NCBI RefSeq assembly: GCF_030182585.1
Contig: NZ_JARXOW010000002.1
Span: 248,001-312,000, forward strand
Direction of reading: 5' to 3'
Length of the DNA: 64,000 bases
Source: Pedobacter faecalis
GTDB taxonomy: Bacteria > Bacteroidota > Bacteroidia > Sphingobacteriales > Sphingobacteriaceae
Shown here: piece by piece, positions 26,849-35,325 of the stretch
Position numbering within the stretch: the stretch's first letter is position 1
Layout of the letters: each line of letters begins with the position of its first letter
Position numbers and translations under genes: made by a program
Notes under the pieces: model-generated
Database searches by the model: none
What the model saw: only the letters and a program-made list of their open reading frames with translations
Told to the model about the DNA's origin: nothing

Positions 26849-28330
26849 TTATCTTAACAGATTTTTCCAGTTGGTTTTCGCATCGATAATTTCATGCAGG
26901 TGGCTGATCTCAATCCGCTGCTGCTCCATGGTATCCCGGTGGCGGATGGTAACGGTATTGTCTTCCAGTGTCTGGTGATCGATAGTTAGGCAGAAAGGCG
27001 TGCCGATGGCGTCCTGACGGCGATAGCGCTTACCTATAGCGTCTTTCTCTTCGTAAACACAATTGAAGTCGAACTTAAGGCTGTTCATGATTTCACGTGC
27101 TTTCTCTGGCAAGCCGTCTTTTTTAGTGAGCGGGAAAATCGCAACTTTATAAGGAGCCAGGCAGGGGTGTAACCTGAGCACAGTGCGGCTATCTTTCTTG
27201 TCGCCCTCGCTTAGATCTTCTTCATCATAAGCATTGATCATGGTGAGCAGGAACATGCGATCTAAACCGATGGACGTTTCAATAACATATGGGATATAAT
27301 TACCATATGGCTTGCCTTCCTCGTTCAGGTCGTTATCGAAGTACTGCATCTTTTTACCTGAGTATTCCTGGTGCTGCGACAAGTCGAAGTCGGTACGGCT
27401 ATGAATACCTTCGACTTCCTTGAAGCCAAAGGGGAATTCAAATTCGATATCCGTAGCCGCGTTGGCATAATGCGCCAGTTTGACGTGGTCGTGATAGCGG
27501 TACTTTTCGGGTGAGGTGCCTAAAGCCTGATGCCACTTAAGACGGGCTTCTTTCCAATAGGCAAACCATTTCTGGTCTTCGCCTGGGCGTACAAAGAACT
27601 GCATTTCCATTTGTTCGAACTCACGCATACGCATAATAAACTGACGCGCGATTACTTCGTTGCGGAACGCCTTACCGATCTGTGCTATGCCAAACGGTAT
27701 TTTCATACGCCCTGTTTTCTGGACGTTAAGGAAGTTAACAAAAATGCCCTGTGCGGTTTCAGGTCTGAGGTAGACCTGGTCCGAATCTTCCGACATGGCG
27801 CCAAACTGTGTGCTGAACATCAGGTTAAACTGACGGACGTCAGTCCAGTTGCGGGTGCCGCTTATCGGGCAGGCTATTTCGTGTTCTTCGATCAGAGTTT
27901 TTAGCAATGGCAGGTTTTCCGCTTTAAGTGCGTCGTCCATATCGGCCTGTAGCTTGGCAGCTTTTTCTGTCTTACCGTCTTTTTCATAGCGCGCTATTTT
28001 ATCTTCCAGCAGCTGGTCGGCACGATAGCGCTTCTTGGAATCCTTGTTGTCGATCATCGGATCGTTAAAACCATCGACGTGGCCGCTCGCTTTCCACACT
28101 TTAGGATGCATGAAGATGGCGGCATCGATTCCAACGATATTCTCGTGCATTTGCACCATGGCTTTCCACCAGTACGTCTTGATGTTATTCTTCAACTCAG
28201 CGCCCAGTTGCCCGTAGTCATACACAGCGCTTAAACCGTCATATATTTCACTGCTCTGGAATACGAAACCATATTCTTTGGCATGGGATATTACATTCTT
28301 AAATTGCTCGTCGTTAGTCTGTTTTGCCAT
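26849..28330 (-). CDS. glyS: Glycine--tRNA ligase
   Basis: Class II aminoacyl-tRNA synthetase of 493 residues that charges tRNA-Gly; this is the single-chain homodimeric type rather than the alpha2beta2 type. Visible blocks are EYGFVFQSSEIYDG at the N-terminus, LRPETAQGIFVNF (motif 2 region), FRNEVIARQFIMRMREFEQ and the C-terminal anticodon-binding domain beginning near LHPCLAPYKVAIFPL. A TAAGTTTG element ends 7 nt before the ATG. It is divergent from gldA. Confidence 0.96.
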   Translation of the reverse strand: MAKQTNDEQFKNVISHAKEYGFVFQSSEIYDGLSAVYDYGQLGAELKNNIKTYWWKAMVQMHENIVGIDAAIFMHPKVWKASGHVDGFNDPMIDNKDSKKRYRADQLLEDKIARYEKDGKTEKAAKLQADMDDALKAENLPLLKTLIEEHEIACPISGTRNWTDVRQFNLMFSTQFGAMSEDSDQVYLRPETAQGIFVNFLNVQKTGRMKIPFGIAQIGKAFRNEVIARQFIMRMREFEQMEMQFFVRPGEDQKWFAYWKEARLKWHQALGTSPEKYRYHDHVKLAHYANAATDIEFEFPFGFKEVEGIHSRTDFDLSQHQEYSGKKMQYFDNDLNEEGKPYGNYIPYVIETSIGLDRMFLLTMINAYDEEDLSEGDKKDSRTVLRLHPCLAPYKVAIFPLTKKDGLPEKAREIMNSLKFDFNCVYEEKDAIGKRYRRQDAIGTPFCLTIDHQTLEDNTVTIRHRDTMEQQRIEISHLHEIIDAKTNWKNLLR

Positions 28331-28337
28331 AATGGTG

Positions 28338-28345
28338 CAAACTTA
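28338..28345 (-). promoter_or_regulatory. Candidate -7 element (TAAGTTTG) of glyS, 7 nt before the ATG
   Basis: CAAACTTA on the plus strand is TAAGTTTG on the minus strand. Its closeness to the ATG at 28330 implies a leader of only a few nucleotides. Confidence 0.55.
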
Positions 28346-28356
28346 TAGAAAATATT

Positions 28357-28364
28357 TAATTTTG
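28357..28364 (+). promoter_or_regulatory. Candidate -7 element (TAATTTTG) of gldA
   Basis: Matches TAnnTTTG and lies 21 nt before the chosen TTG start at 28386; this supports that start, because upstream in-frame codons would precede the transcript start. Confidence 0.5.
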
Positions 28365-28385
28365 GTTCACCTAAAGTCGGCACAG

Positions 28386-29096
28386 TTGAGCATTAAAGTC
28401 AAGGATTTAAGTAAGCATTACGGAAGCCATATAGCGGTAGACAGGATCAGTTTTGAGGCAGCTCCAGGCAGGATACTCGGCTTTTTAGGCCCGAACGGCG
28501 CGGGTAAGTCGACCACCATGCGGATGCTTACCTGTTATTTGCAGCCAAGTGCAGGTTCCGCCTCGGTAGGCGGTTATGATACCCGTTTGCAAGGCATGGA
28601 AGTAAAAAGGATAGTCGGTTACCTGCCGGAAAATACACCGCTGTATACTGATATGTATGTGAAGGAGTTTCTGCATTTCGTAGCAGAAACCTATGGCTTG
28701 AAGCAAATTTCTCAACGGGTAGCCCGCGTTATTTCGTTGGTGGGATTGGAAGCCGAACAGCACAAGAAAATTCAAATGCTGTCGAAGGGATACAGGCAAC
28801 GGGTAGGCCTGGCCCAAGCCATCATTCACGATCCTGAGGTATTGATCCTGGACGAGCCTACATCCGGACTGGATCCAAACCAGCTTACTGAGATCAGGTC
28901 GCTGATAAAAATACTTGGCGAAAAGAAAACAGTTGTCCTTTCTACGCACATTATGCAGGAGGTAGAGGCGTTGTGCGATGACGTTATTATTATACACCAG
29001 GGACAGATTGTTACAAACGGTAGTCTCGCTGATCTTAAAAATGCACACCCCTCATCTTCGCTCGAAGACATCTTCAGAAAATTGACTATTTTATGA
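28386..29096 (+). CDS. gldA: Gliding-motility ABC transporter ATP-binding subunit GldA
   Basis: ATPase of 236 residues with Walker A GPNGAGKSTT, signature LSKGYRQRVGLAQA, Walker B EVLILDEPTSGLDPNQ and the H-loop in STHIMQEVEALCDD. The start is taken as TTG at 28386 (SIKVKDLSKHYGSH), which matches the family N-terminus; the longer frame to 28278 overlaps glyS in antisense. It should pair with the GldF and GldG proteins encoded 1.8 kb downstream; the complex is needed for gliding in Flavobacterium (established), and its transported substrate is unsettled. A NatA/CcmA-type ATPase is the alternative reading. Confidence 0.85.
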   Translation: MSIKVKDLSKHYGSHIAVDRISFEAAPGRILGFLGPNGAGKSTTMRMLTCYLQPSAGSASVGGYDTRLQGMEVKRIVGYLPENTPLYTDMYVKEFLHFVAETYGLKQISQRVARVISLVGLEAEQHKKIQMLSKGYRQRVGLAQAIIHDPEVLILDEPTSGLDPNQLTEIRSLIKILGEKKTVVLSTHIMQEVEALCDDVIIIHQGQIVTNGSLADLKNAHPSSSLEDIFRKLTIL

Positions 29097-29247
29097 TAAT
29101 GGTCAAAACGATGGTTTTTGGGCAGATACTTAAACGTTTATAAGCGACTTTAGATTTTTTGTAGAGAAGTTTGCTTTTGCCAAGTAACTATGGCCAACTT
29201 TTTGCATCTCATGTTTAAAAATGATTAAACATTTAAATTAAACAAGC

Positions 29248-29790
29248 ATGAAAAAGCTATTTTTATTGACTGCAATTGCAGGTGTATTTGCGTTCTCTGG
29301 TGTGAAAGCACAAGATCCAGCGATGTCCGGACCTAAGTTGGGTGTTGGCGTTGAATTTGGTTTTCCAATCGGCGATTTCGGTGATGTATCTGATTTTGGC
29401 GTAGGCGGATCTTTGTTGTATCAGCACCCGATTGCCAACAAACTGAACTTTACGGCAAATGCGGGGTATTTGAGTTTTCAAGGTAAGGACTATCAATTGG
29501 GTGGAGTCACTATTGATGGCGGCAGCATAGGCGTGATTCCTGTTAAAGCTGGTTTGCGTTATTTTTTAGCTGAAAACATTTTCGTTAATGCTGAGGCAGG
29601 TGCTGTATTTGGAACCGAAGACGGTTTCGGAACCCGGTTTGCCTACTCACCTGGACTGGGTGTTGAGTTTCCGGTAGCAGATAAGTCGGCCCTGGAATTA
29701 AGCGCCCGTTATGAGGGCTGGACTAAGGGCGATGGTATTGTTACTCCTCAGACTATCGGCTTAAGACTGGCTTGGAACTTCGGTCTCTAA
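29248..29790 (+). CDS. Outer-membrane beta-barrel (porin family) protein
   Basis: Protein of 180 residues with a signal peptide (about 1-21, FSGVKAQ) and repeated Gly/aromatic beta segments (GVGVEFGFPIGDFGD, GLRYFLAENIFVNAEAG) ending in LRLAWNFGL, typical of small outer-membrane barrels. It resembles the protein at 3862 in type but not closely in sequence. It is flanked by a 151-nt upstream gap and a terminator downstream, so it is a single-gene unit lying between gldA and gldFG. Confidence 0.87.
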   Translation: MKKLFLLTAIAGVFAFSGVKAQDPAMSGPKLGVGVEFGFPIGDFGDVSDFGVGGSLLYQHPIANKLNFTANAGYLSFQGKDYQLGGVTIDGGSIGVIPVKAGLRYFLAENIFVNAEAGAVFGTEDGFGTRFAYSPGLGVEFPVADKSALELSARYEGWTKGDGIVTPQTIGLRLAWNFGL

Positions 29791-29820
29791 GATTTATATT
29801 TTTAGGTTAATAATTTACGG

Positions 29821-29856
29821 GCGGGGTCTTCAAGTGGAGGCCCCGCTTCTTTTTTG
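29821..29856 (+). terminator. Rho-independent terminator after the beta-barrel gene
   Basis: GCGGGGTCTTC (29821-29831) pairs with GGAGGCCCCGC (29836-29846) over 11 bp with two G-U pairs and loop AAGT, followed by TTCTTTTTT. Confidence 0.9.
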
Positions 29857-29863
29857 CCTGTGC

Positions 29864-29897
29864 TTTGTAATTTAAATGTCAGAATATCTTATATTTG
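29864..29897 (+). promoter_or_regulatory. Promoter of the cytochrome c gene (-33 TTTG, -7 TATATTTG)
   Basis: TTTG at 29864-29867 and TATATTTG at 29890-29897 are separated by 22 nt, close to the Bacteroidota consensus spacing of about 19-21. The ATG follows 24 nt after the -7 box. Confidence 0.65.
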
Positions 29898-29921
29898 CCG
29901 ACCATTTAAATTACGCCAATA

Positions 29922-30896
29922 ATGAAAAAATTGTTTAAGGTTCTCGGCTATGTCATTTTAATTATTGTACTGCTCATCGGATGCGTCCTGGGTTATGTTA
30001 AATTTGGTTTGCCCAATGTGGGTGAGGCCATAGATCTGAAGGTTGACTCCAGTCCTGAACGGATTGAAAGAGGCCGTTATCTTGCCAATCATGTTACCTT
30101 GTGTGTGGACTGCCACTCGCAACGCGACTGGTCTAAGTTTGCCGGTCCGCCTGTGTTAACTTCGCTGGGAAAGGGCGGAGAGAAGTTTGACCACAGCATA
30201 GGTTTTCCCGGCTCGGTTTATTCGCCCAATATTACGCCCTTTAACCTAAAGGACTGGACAGATGGAGAGCTCTACAGGGTGATTACCACGGGTGTGACCA
30301 AAGAGGGCCGGGCACTGATGAATATTATGCCTTATCCTGCATATGGCAGGATGGACAGGGAAGACATCTATGCAATCATAGCTTATTTGAGAACACTTCC
30401 CGCTCAGTCGTCTACTGTTCCGGAAAGGAAACTGGATTTTCCGTTGAACTTTATTGTGAACACCATTCCATCCGAGGCTGTACATCAGAACCGTCCTGCT
30501 GAATCAGATACGCTGAAATACGGTGCGTATCTGGTAAACGCGGCGGCCTGCGTGGATTGTCACACTAAACAGGACAAGGGTGCTAATGTCGAAGGAATGG
30601 AGTTTGCCGGAGGAAGGGATTTCGTCATGCCAACCGGCACAGTGTCTTCAGCTAACATTACATCAGACCGGGCCACCGGAATTGGCAATTGGACCAAAGC
30701 ACAGTTCATCGCACGCTTCAAATCCCACTCGCCTTCGAATGTGTCGTCGGACGTAGGGAAGGGGGGCTTTCAGACCGTAATGCCATGGGTAATGTATGCA
30801 GGAATGAGGGAGTCGGACCTGGGGGCGATGTATGTCTACCTGAAAACAGTTAAGCCGATCGGTAACCGTGTAACCCGCTTTACCGAGAAAAAATAA
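29922..30896 (+). CDS. Membrane-anchored dihaem cytochrome c
   Basis: Electron-transfer protein of 324 residues with one N-terminal transmembrane anchor (about 5-27) and two c-type haem sites, CVDCH at residues 61-65 and CVDCH at 210-214, each starting a cytochrome c domain. Both domains have the RGRYLANHVTLC / YGAYLVNAAAC lead-in seen in alcohol-dehydrogenase-type cytochrome subunits. It faces the periplasm and is a likely client of the cytochrome c assembly proteins encoded in this window. Its electron donor and acceptor are not identified. It lies between gldA and gldF but has its own promoter. Confidence 0.92.
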   Translation: MKKLFKVLGYVILIIVLLIGCVLGYVKFGLPNVGEAIDLKVDSSPERIERGRYLANHVTLCVDCHSQRDWSKFAGPPVLTSLGKGGEKFDHSIGFPGSVYSPNITPFNLKDWTDGELYRVITTGVTKEGRALMNIMPYPAYGRMDREDIYAIIAYLRTLPAQSSTVPERKLDFPLNFIVNTIPSEAVHQNRPAESDTLKYGAYLVNAAACVDCHTKQDKGANVEGMEFAGGRDFVMPTGTVSSANITSDRATGIGNWTKAQFIARFKSHSPSNVSSDVGKGGFQTVMPWVMYAGMRESDLGAMYVYLKTVKPIGNRVTRFTEKK

Positions 30897-30934
30897 CGGA
30901 TTTTTTCTAACTTCGGCAGCATTAACAAAGATGC

Positions 30935-31663
30935 ATGCGCGCAGTTTTTAAACGGGAATTATTCAGTTTACTCCACTCGCTGATGGCTTATATCACCATC
31001 GGCGTGTTTCTGCTTGCCCTGGGGTTGTTGCTGTGGCTTTTTCCAGATACATCCATATTGGAATATGGATATGCAGAGCTAACAGGCTTTTTCAGCCTTT
31101 CGCCGTTTTTGCTTATGTTTCTTGCTCCGGCGCTAACGATGCGTTCCTTCGCGGAGGAACGAAAGGAGGGAACGTATATTTTGCTGGCTACGCGTCCGCT
31201 CACCGACTGGCAGATCATTTTTGGGAAATATCTGGCCTGCTTTGTACTTTTGCTTTTTGCGCTTGTACCGACATTGGTTTATTTTTATTCTGTTCACCGT
31301 CTGGCAATGCCGGAAGGAAATATAGATACTGGTGCTGTAATCGGATCCTATTTCGGGTTGATCCTTCTTGGTGCGTCTTTTATTGCCGTCGGTGTGTTTG
31401 CATCGGCAATGACCAAGAACCAGGCGATAGCTTTTGCTGTGTCAGTTTTTATATGTTTTATTGCTTATTCCGGACTTCAGGCTGTGAGTGCTGTCTTTGC
31501 ACTGCGTCATATGGAAAATCTGTTGCTCAGCCTGAGTGTTAACACGCATTTCGAATCGATGTCGAGAGGTGTGCTGGATACGCGGGATGTGGTCTATTTC
31601 TTAAGCTTTATCCTGTTTTTTCTGGGGGGTACCAGGGTGTTACTGGAGGGGCGTAAGTGGTGA
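30935..31663 (+). CDS. gldF: Gliding-motility ABC transporter permease GldF
   Basis: ABC-2-type permease of 242 residues with about six hydrophobic helices. The N-terminal VFKRELFSLLHSLMAYI and the cytoplasmic loop RSFAEERKEGTYILLATRP are family features. It is the membrane partner for GldA. The stop overlaps the GTG start of gldG by 7 nt, so the two are translationally linked. Confidence 0.9.
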   Translation: MRAVFKRELFSLLHSLMAYITIGVFLLALGLLLWLFPDTSILEYGYAELTGFFSLSPFLLMFLAPALTMRSFAEERKEGTYILLATRPLTDWQIIFGKYLACFVLLLFALVPTLVYFYSVHRLAMPEGNIDTGAVIGSYFGLILLGASFIAVGVFASAMTKNQAIAFAVSVFICFIAYSGLQAVSAVFALRHMENLLLSLSVNTHFESMSRGVLDTRDVVYFLSFILFFLGGTRVLLEGRKW

Positions 31664-33339
31664 ACAGATGGTTTAACAGATGGGGTAGATGGCTTATGCT
31701 GTCTCTGGTAATTCTTGTGGCTAATGTGGTCTCAAGTTTTGTGTACGCGCGATTCGATCTTACGGAGGAGAAAAGATATACGCTTAGTCAGCAAACCCGG
31801 TCGCTCGTCGAAAATATAGATAAGCCCGTAGTGATAACGGTTTTTCTGGACGGGGATCTGCCTTCTGCTTTTAAACGTCTTAGAAATAGTACGAAGGATT
31901 TGCTTAAAGACTATCAGGCGTACGGTGGAAGCAGCGTGCAGATCAATTTCGTTGATCCGATAGCCGATCTTACGGTAGCCATGCAGGATTCGGTCATCAA
32001 CAGCTTGTATGAAGCGGGTATTGAGCCCACTACCCTTAATATTAAGAATGATGCGGGATTTGCACAGAAGACCATTTTTCCGATGGCCCTGATTGAGGCG
32101 AATGGCCGACAGATTCCTCTCAAATTGCTTCAAAACCAGGATGCCGGTGGTGGTTATGAGCATAACATCAATAGTTCGATTGAAAATCTCGAATATGCAT
32201 TCACCTCAGCAATCGAGAAAGTTTTGAGCGACGATCAACTCAGAATTGGGTTTACGGAAGGAAATGGCGAACTGAGCGACGCCATGCTCGGCGACGCAAT
32301 GGAGAGCTTATCGGCTCATCTGGAGGTTGGCAGAGTAGATCTGAACACCATCACAAAAGCTGGTCTGGATAAACTCAGTGCTCTTATTGTCGCTAAGCCG
32401 CAACAGGAATTTACGGAGGCCCAAAAATATAAACTGAACTATTTTGTAATGAGGGGAGGCAAAGTGGTATGGTGTATCGATCAGGTGGGTGCCGAACTGG
32501 ACAGTATGGGAAAGGAGAACGAGCAACTTGCTTTTAACAGGAAACTGAACCTGGACGATATGCTCTTTGTATATGGCGCACGCGTGAATTACAATCTAAT
32601 TGCCGACGCCAATTGTGCGGAAATTCCCTTAAGTATGGGCGGGAGGGAAGCCGGAATTCAACTGGCACCCTGGGTATATTATCCGCTTCTTATGCCTGAT
32701 ACAGCGAGCAGCCTGGTTAGGAATATCGACGCCGTCAGGACTGAGTTTGCAAGTACTGTGGATACGATAGGTGTGAAAGGTATAACTAAACGTACCCTGC
32801 TTTGGAGTTCTGCCTTCAATAAAGTATATGATACGCCGCGATTGTTGTCGCTGCAGTCGGTGGCTGAGCAGCCTGATCCTAAAGATTATTTAAGTGTTCC
32901 GAAGCGTGTCGCAGTTCTGCTGGAAGGATCTTTCCCCTCTGTTTTTGCCCACCGTCAGGTACCTTCAGGTATTCGTGAAACGTATGTCGTGCCTGAACGC
33001 AGTAAGGCGACTAAAATGATTGTTATTGGGGATGGGGATATCTTTAAAAATCAGGTAAGCAGCAGGGACGGATCTGTTTTTCCTTTAGGATTTGACAGAT
33101 TTACTGGCCGAAATTATGGCAATAAAGTGCTTTTGTTAAATATTGTAGATTACCTTACGAGTGATAATGATCTCTTCTCGCTCCGCAATAAGAATGTCAA
33201 AATGAGATTGCTTGACAGGGCAAGGCTTCAAAGCGAGAAAATATTGTGGCAGGCCTTAAATATTGGTCTTCCATTACTGATGTTGATATCATTTGCGATT
33301 TTTCAACATTACTTGCGTAAGTACAGGTATGCGAGGTAA
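31657..33339 (+). CDS. gldG: Gliding-motility ABC transporter auxiliary protein GldG
   Basis: Protein of 560 residues with an N-terminal membrane helix (about 12-30), a large periplasmic region of the ABC-transporter auxiliary type (RYTLSQQTRSLVENIDKPVV) and a C-terminal helix (about 538-555). The start is GTG at 31657 inside the end of gldF; no ATG is available nearby. GldA, GldF and GldG form one complex in Flavobacterium gliding (established). Whether this organism glides is not shown. dnaN follows, an order I recall from other Bacteroidota. Confidence 0.9.
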   Translation: MVNRWFNRWGRWLMLSLVILVANVVSSFVYARFDLTEEKRYTLSQQTRSLVENIDKPVVITVFLDGDLPSAFKRLRNSTKDLLKDYQAYGGSSVQINFVDPIADLTVAMQDSVINSLYEAGIEPTTLNIKNDAGFAQKTIFPMALIEANGRQIPLKLLQNQDAGGGYEHNINSSIENLEYAFTSAIEKVLSDDQLRIGFTEGNGELSDAMLGDAMESLSAHLEVGRVDLNTITKAGLDKLSALIVAKPQQEFTEAQKYKLNYFVMRGGKVVWCIDQVGAELDSMGKENEQLAFNRKLNLDDMLFVYGARVNYNLIADANCAEIPLSMGGREAGIQLAPWVYYPLLMPDTASSLVRNIDAVRTEFASTVDTIGVKGITKRTLLWSSAFNKVYDTPRLLSLQSVAEQPDPKDYLSVPKRVAVLLEGSFPSVFAHRQVPSGIRETYVVPERSKATKMIVIGDGDIFKNQVSSRDGSVFPLGFDRFTGRNYGNKVLLLNIVDYLTSDNDLFSLRNKNVKMRLLDRARLQSEKILWQALNIGLPLLMLISFAIFQHYLRKYRYAR

Positions 33340-33345
33340 TTTTTA

Positions 33346-33353
33346 TATTTTTG
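33346..33353 (+). promoter_or_regulatory. Candidate -7 element (TATTTTTG) of dnaN
   Basis: TAnnTTTG match lying 18 nt before the dnaN ATG at 33372; it begins 6 nt after the gldG stop. Confidence 0.5.
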
Positions 33354-33371
33354 AGACAGACTAAAACAACC

Positions 33372-34496
33372 ATGAGATTCATTGTATCAACATCTACGTT
33401 ATTAAAACATCTGCAAACGGTGAACGGTGCTTCGAGCACCAGTACGGTTTTGCCAATACTTGAAAACTTTCTGTTTGAAATAAAGGATGGTAATTTAACA
33501 ATTTCGGCTACCGACCTGCAGACGAGTATGACAACCTCCCTGGCTGTGGAATCTAAGGAGGAAGGTAAGGTGGCAGTTCCTTCCAGGATACTGCTTGATA
33601 CACTTAAGACGCTTCCTGACCAGCCGATCTCTTTTAACATTGATGACAACTCATTTTCTATTGAAATAAGTGCCGGTGATGGAAAGTATAAATTGAGCGG
33701 TGAGAATGGCGATGATTTTCCGAAGATACCGGTTGTTGAAAATGCCTCGTCAGTGAATCTGCCGGCGTCAGTACTTACTGAGGCGATTACAAAGACCATT
33801 TTTGCTGTAAGCAACGATGAATTGAGACCGGCCATGACGGGCGTTTACTGCCAGTTATCTGATCAAAATATCACTTTTGTGGCTACCGATGCGCACAAGC
33901 TTGTCAGATATCGCCGGAAGGACGGCAAAGCTGATAAGACGTCAGCATTTATTCTGCCTAAGAAAGCGCTTACCTTACTGAAAGCGGCGCTTCCGTCCAG
34001 CGATGTGAATGTTTCCGTGGATTATAATGCAACAAGTGCGTTTTTTAAGTTTGAAAATATTAATCTGGTATGTCGTTTAATTGATGAGCGCTATCCGGAT
34101 TATGAGGCAGTCATTCCTGCTAATAACCCAAATAAACTGGTTATAGACCGTTCCCTGTTTTTAAATACGCTGCGTCGTGTTGTGATATTTGCGAATAAGA
34201 CAACGCATCAGGTAAGGTTAAAAATAAACGGCAGTGAGTTAAATATATCTTCGGAAGATCTGGATTTCGCAAATGAAGCCCATGAAAGGCTTAGCTGTCA
34301 GTATGATGGTGAAGATATGGAAATTGGATTTAATGCCAGATTCCTGATAGAAATGTTAAGTAACTTGAGCGGCGATGAAGTGACCCTGGAGCTGTCTACG
34401 CCGAACCGCGCTGGGTTGCTTATTCCTCAAACCAATGACGAAAACGAGGATGTGTTGATGCTGGTAATGCCGGTGATGCTGAATAACTATGGTTAA
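33372..34496 (+). CDS. dnaN: DNA polymerase III subunit beta (sliding clamp)
   Basis: Ring-shaped processivity clamp, 374 residues from the ATG at 33372 (MRFIVSTSTLLKHLQTVNG). Three clamp domains of about 120 residues are visible: N-terminal LPILENFLFEIKDGNLTISA, central LRPAMTGVYCQLSD with TDAHKLVRY, and C-terminal YDGEDMEIGFNARFLIEML ending in the MPVMLN block near the C-terminus. An earlier TTG adds seven residues but would sit in the promoter. It is not next to dnaA here. Confidence 0.96.
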   Translation: MRFIVSTSTLLKHLQTVNGASSTSTVLPILENFLFEIKDGNLTISATDLQTSMTTSLAVESKEEGKVAVPSRILLDTLKTLPDQPISFNIDDNSFSIEISAGDGKYKLSGENGDDFPKIPVVENASSVNLPASVLTEAITKTIFAVSNDELRPAMTGVYCQLSDQNITFVATDAHKLVRYRRKDGKADKTSAFILPKKALTLLKAALPSSDVNVSVDYNATSAFFKFENINLVCRLIDERYPDYEAVIPANNPNKLVIDRSLFLNTLRRVVIFANKTTHQVRLKINGSELNISSEDLDFANEAHERLSCQYDGEDMEIGFNARFLIEMLSNLSGDEVTLELSTPNRAGLLIPQTNDENEDVLMLVMPVMLNNYG

Positions 34497-34515
34497 TTTA
34501 TGTTAAAGAATACGT

Positions 34516-34542
34516 AATGGCTTGGTTTTTGACCGAGCCATT
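34516..34542 (+). terminator. Terminator-like hairpin after dnaN
   Basis: AATGGCTTGGT (34516-34526) and ACCGAGCCATT (34532-34542) form an 11-bp stem with one G-U pair and a TTTTG loop. The following tract is only mildly T-rich, so its strength is uncertain. Confidence 0.6.
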
Positions 34543-34544
34543 GT

Positions 34545-34552
34545 TATGTTTG
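34545..34552 (+). promoter_or_regulatory. Candidate -7 element (TATGTTTG) for the DUF4397 lipoprotein gene
   Basis: TAnnTTTG match located 26 nt before the ATG at 34579 and just behind the dnaN hairpin. Confidence 0.5.
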
Positions 34553-34578
34553 GTAAACACTTTAATTAACAAATCAAC

Positions 34579-35250
34579 ATGAAAAGATTATATTTTTTGA
34601 GCCTGTTTAGCCTTGTGTTGCTCATGGGTTCTTGTATCAAAGAAGATCCGCCGGAACCTGTTGGCGAGGCAAAAGTGAGGTTTTTAAATGCTGCTTTGGG
34701 CTCTGCGCCTCAGGATATGTACATTAATGGCGGTAAAGTAGCGAATTCTGTAGCTCTTGAATATGGTACTTATTCACCATTTACTACAATTCTTTCAGGA
34801 GGAAACTTGTATGAGCTTTCATCTGACGGAAAAACAGCTAGCGCAAGCATAGCATACAGCGGTGTTATTGGTGGCAGTTACACCGTTGTTTTTTTTCAGC
34901 TCCTTAAGTCCCAAAGCGACGAATACAGGGCCGGAGTACTGGTGAACGATACAGAGCCGGTTGCGGGAAAAGCTAAGGTGAGATTTGCGCATCTCAACCG
35001 TTATCTGGAGCGTCACGTGAAAATACTTGACGAAAACAATCAGGTTTTGACAGAGGGCAATGGTTTGGAATTTGCACAGACCTCAAAGTATTTTGTTGTG
35101 GAACCGGGAATGAGGTTTACTGCAACTGCAACAGACGTTACCGATTCACCTGTAATTGATCTGGATTTGCAAGCAGGAAAAAATTATACGGTTTGGCTGG
35201 ACGGCGAGACGGGTATGCAATTGCGAAGTCATAAAGTGATCGATAATTAG
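34579..35250 (+). CDS. DUF4397-domain lipoprotein
   Basis: Protein of 223 residues with a lipoprotein signal (SLFSLVLLMGSC, Cys at 19) and a DUF4397-like domain of immunoglobulin type: AKVRFLNAALGSAPQDMYING is followed by a second half that repeats the theme (AKVRFAHLNRYLERHVKI). Members are surface or periplasmic proteins of unknown role, and no catalytic residue is apparent. It is monocistronic, with its own -7 element and a strong terminator. Confidence 0.85.
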   Translation: MKRLYFLSLFSLVLLMGSCIKEDPPEPVGEAKVRFLNAALGSAPQDMYINGGKVANSVALEYGTYSPFTTILSGGNLYELSSDGKTASASIAYSGVIGGSYTVVFFQLLKSQSDEYRAGVLVNDTEPVAGKAKVRFAHLNRYLERHVKILDENNQVLTEGNGLEFAQTSKYFVVEPGMRFTATATDVTDSPVIDLDLQAGKNYTVWLDGETGMQLRSHKVIDN

Positions 35251-35264
35251 ATTTTCGTGATCTG

Positions 35265-35306
35265 AAAATAAAAATATCATGGTTATTGCCATGATATTTT
35301 TATTTT
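35265..35306. terminator. Strong, probably bidirectional, terminator hairpin
   Basis: The arms 35265-35282 and 35289-35306 are perfect 18-bp complements (inner part ATATCATGG/CCATGATAT) around TTATTG, with A-rich and T-rich outer ends that give a T-run on either strand. Confidence 0.92.
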
Positions 35307-35308
35307 TG
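35301..35308 (+). promoter_or_regulatory. Candidate -7 element (TATTTTTG) of the dedA-type gene, overlapping the terminator
   Basis: The T-run of the preceding terminator also forms a TAnnTTTG match, 17 nt before the TTG start at 35326. Confidence 0.4.
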
Positions 35309-35325
35309 GGCTTAATTTATTCGTC

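Noticed and set aside
28386..29096. This ATPase as the missing CcmA
   Set aside because: N-terminus, signature and gene context with gldF and gldG fit GldA; CcmA is normally shorter and next to ccmB.
33346..33372. oriC next to dnaN
   Set aside because: dnaA is absent and no cluster of DnaA boxes or AT-rich unwinding region was seen; dnaN follows gldG here.
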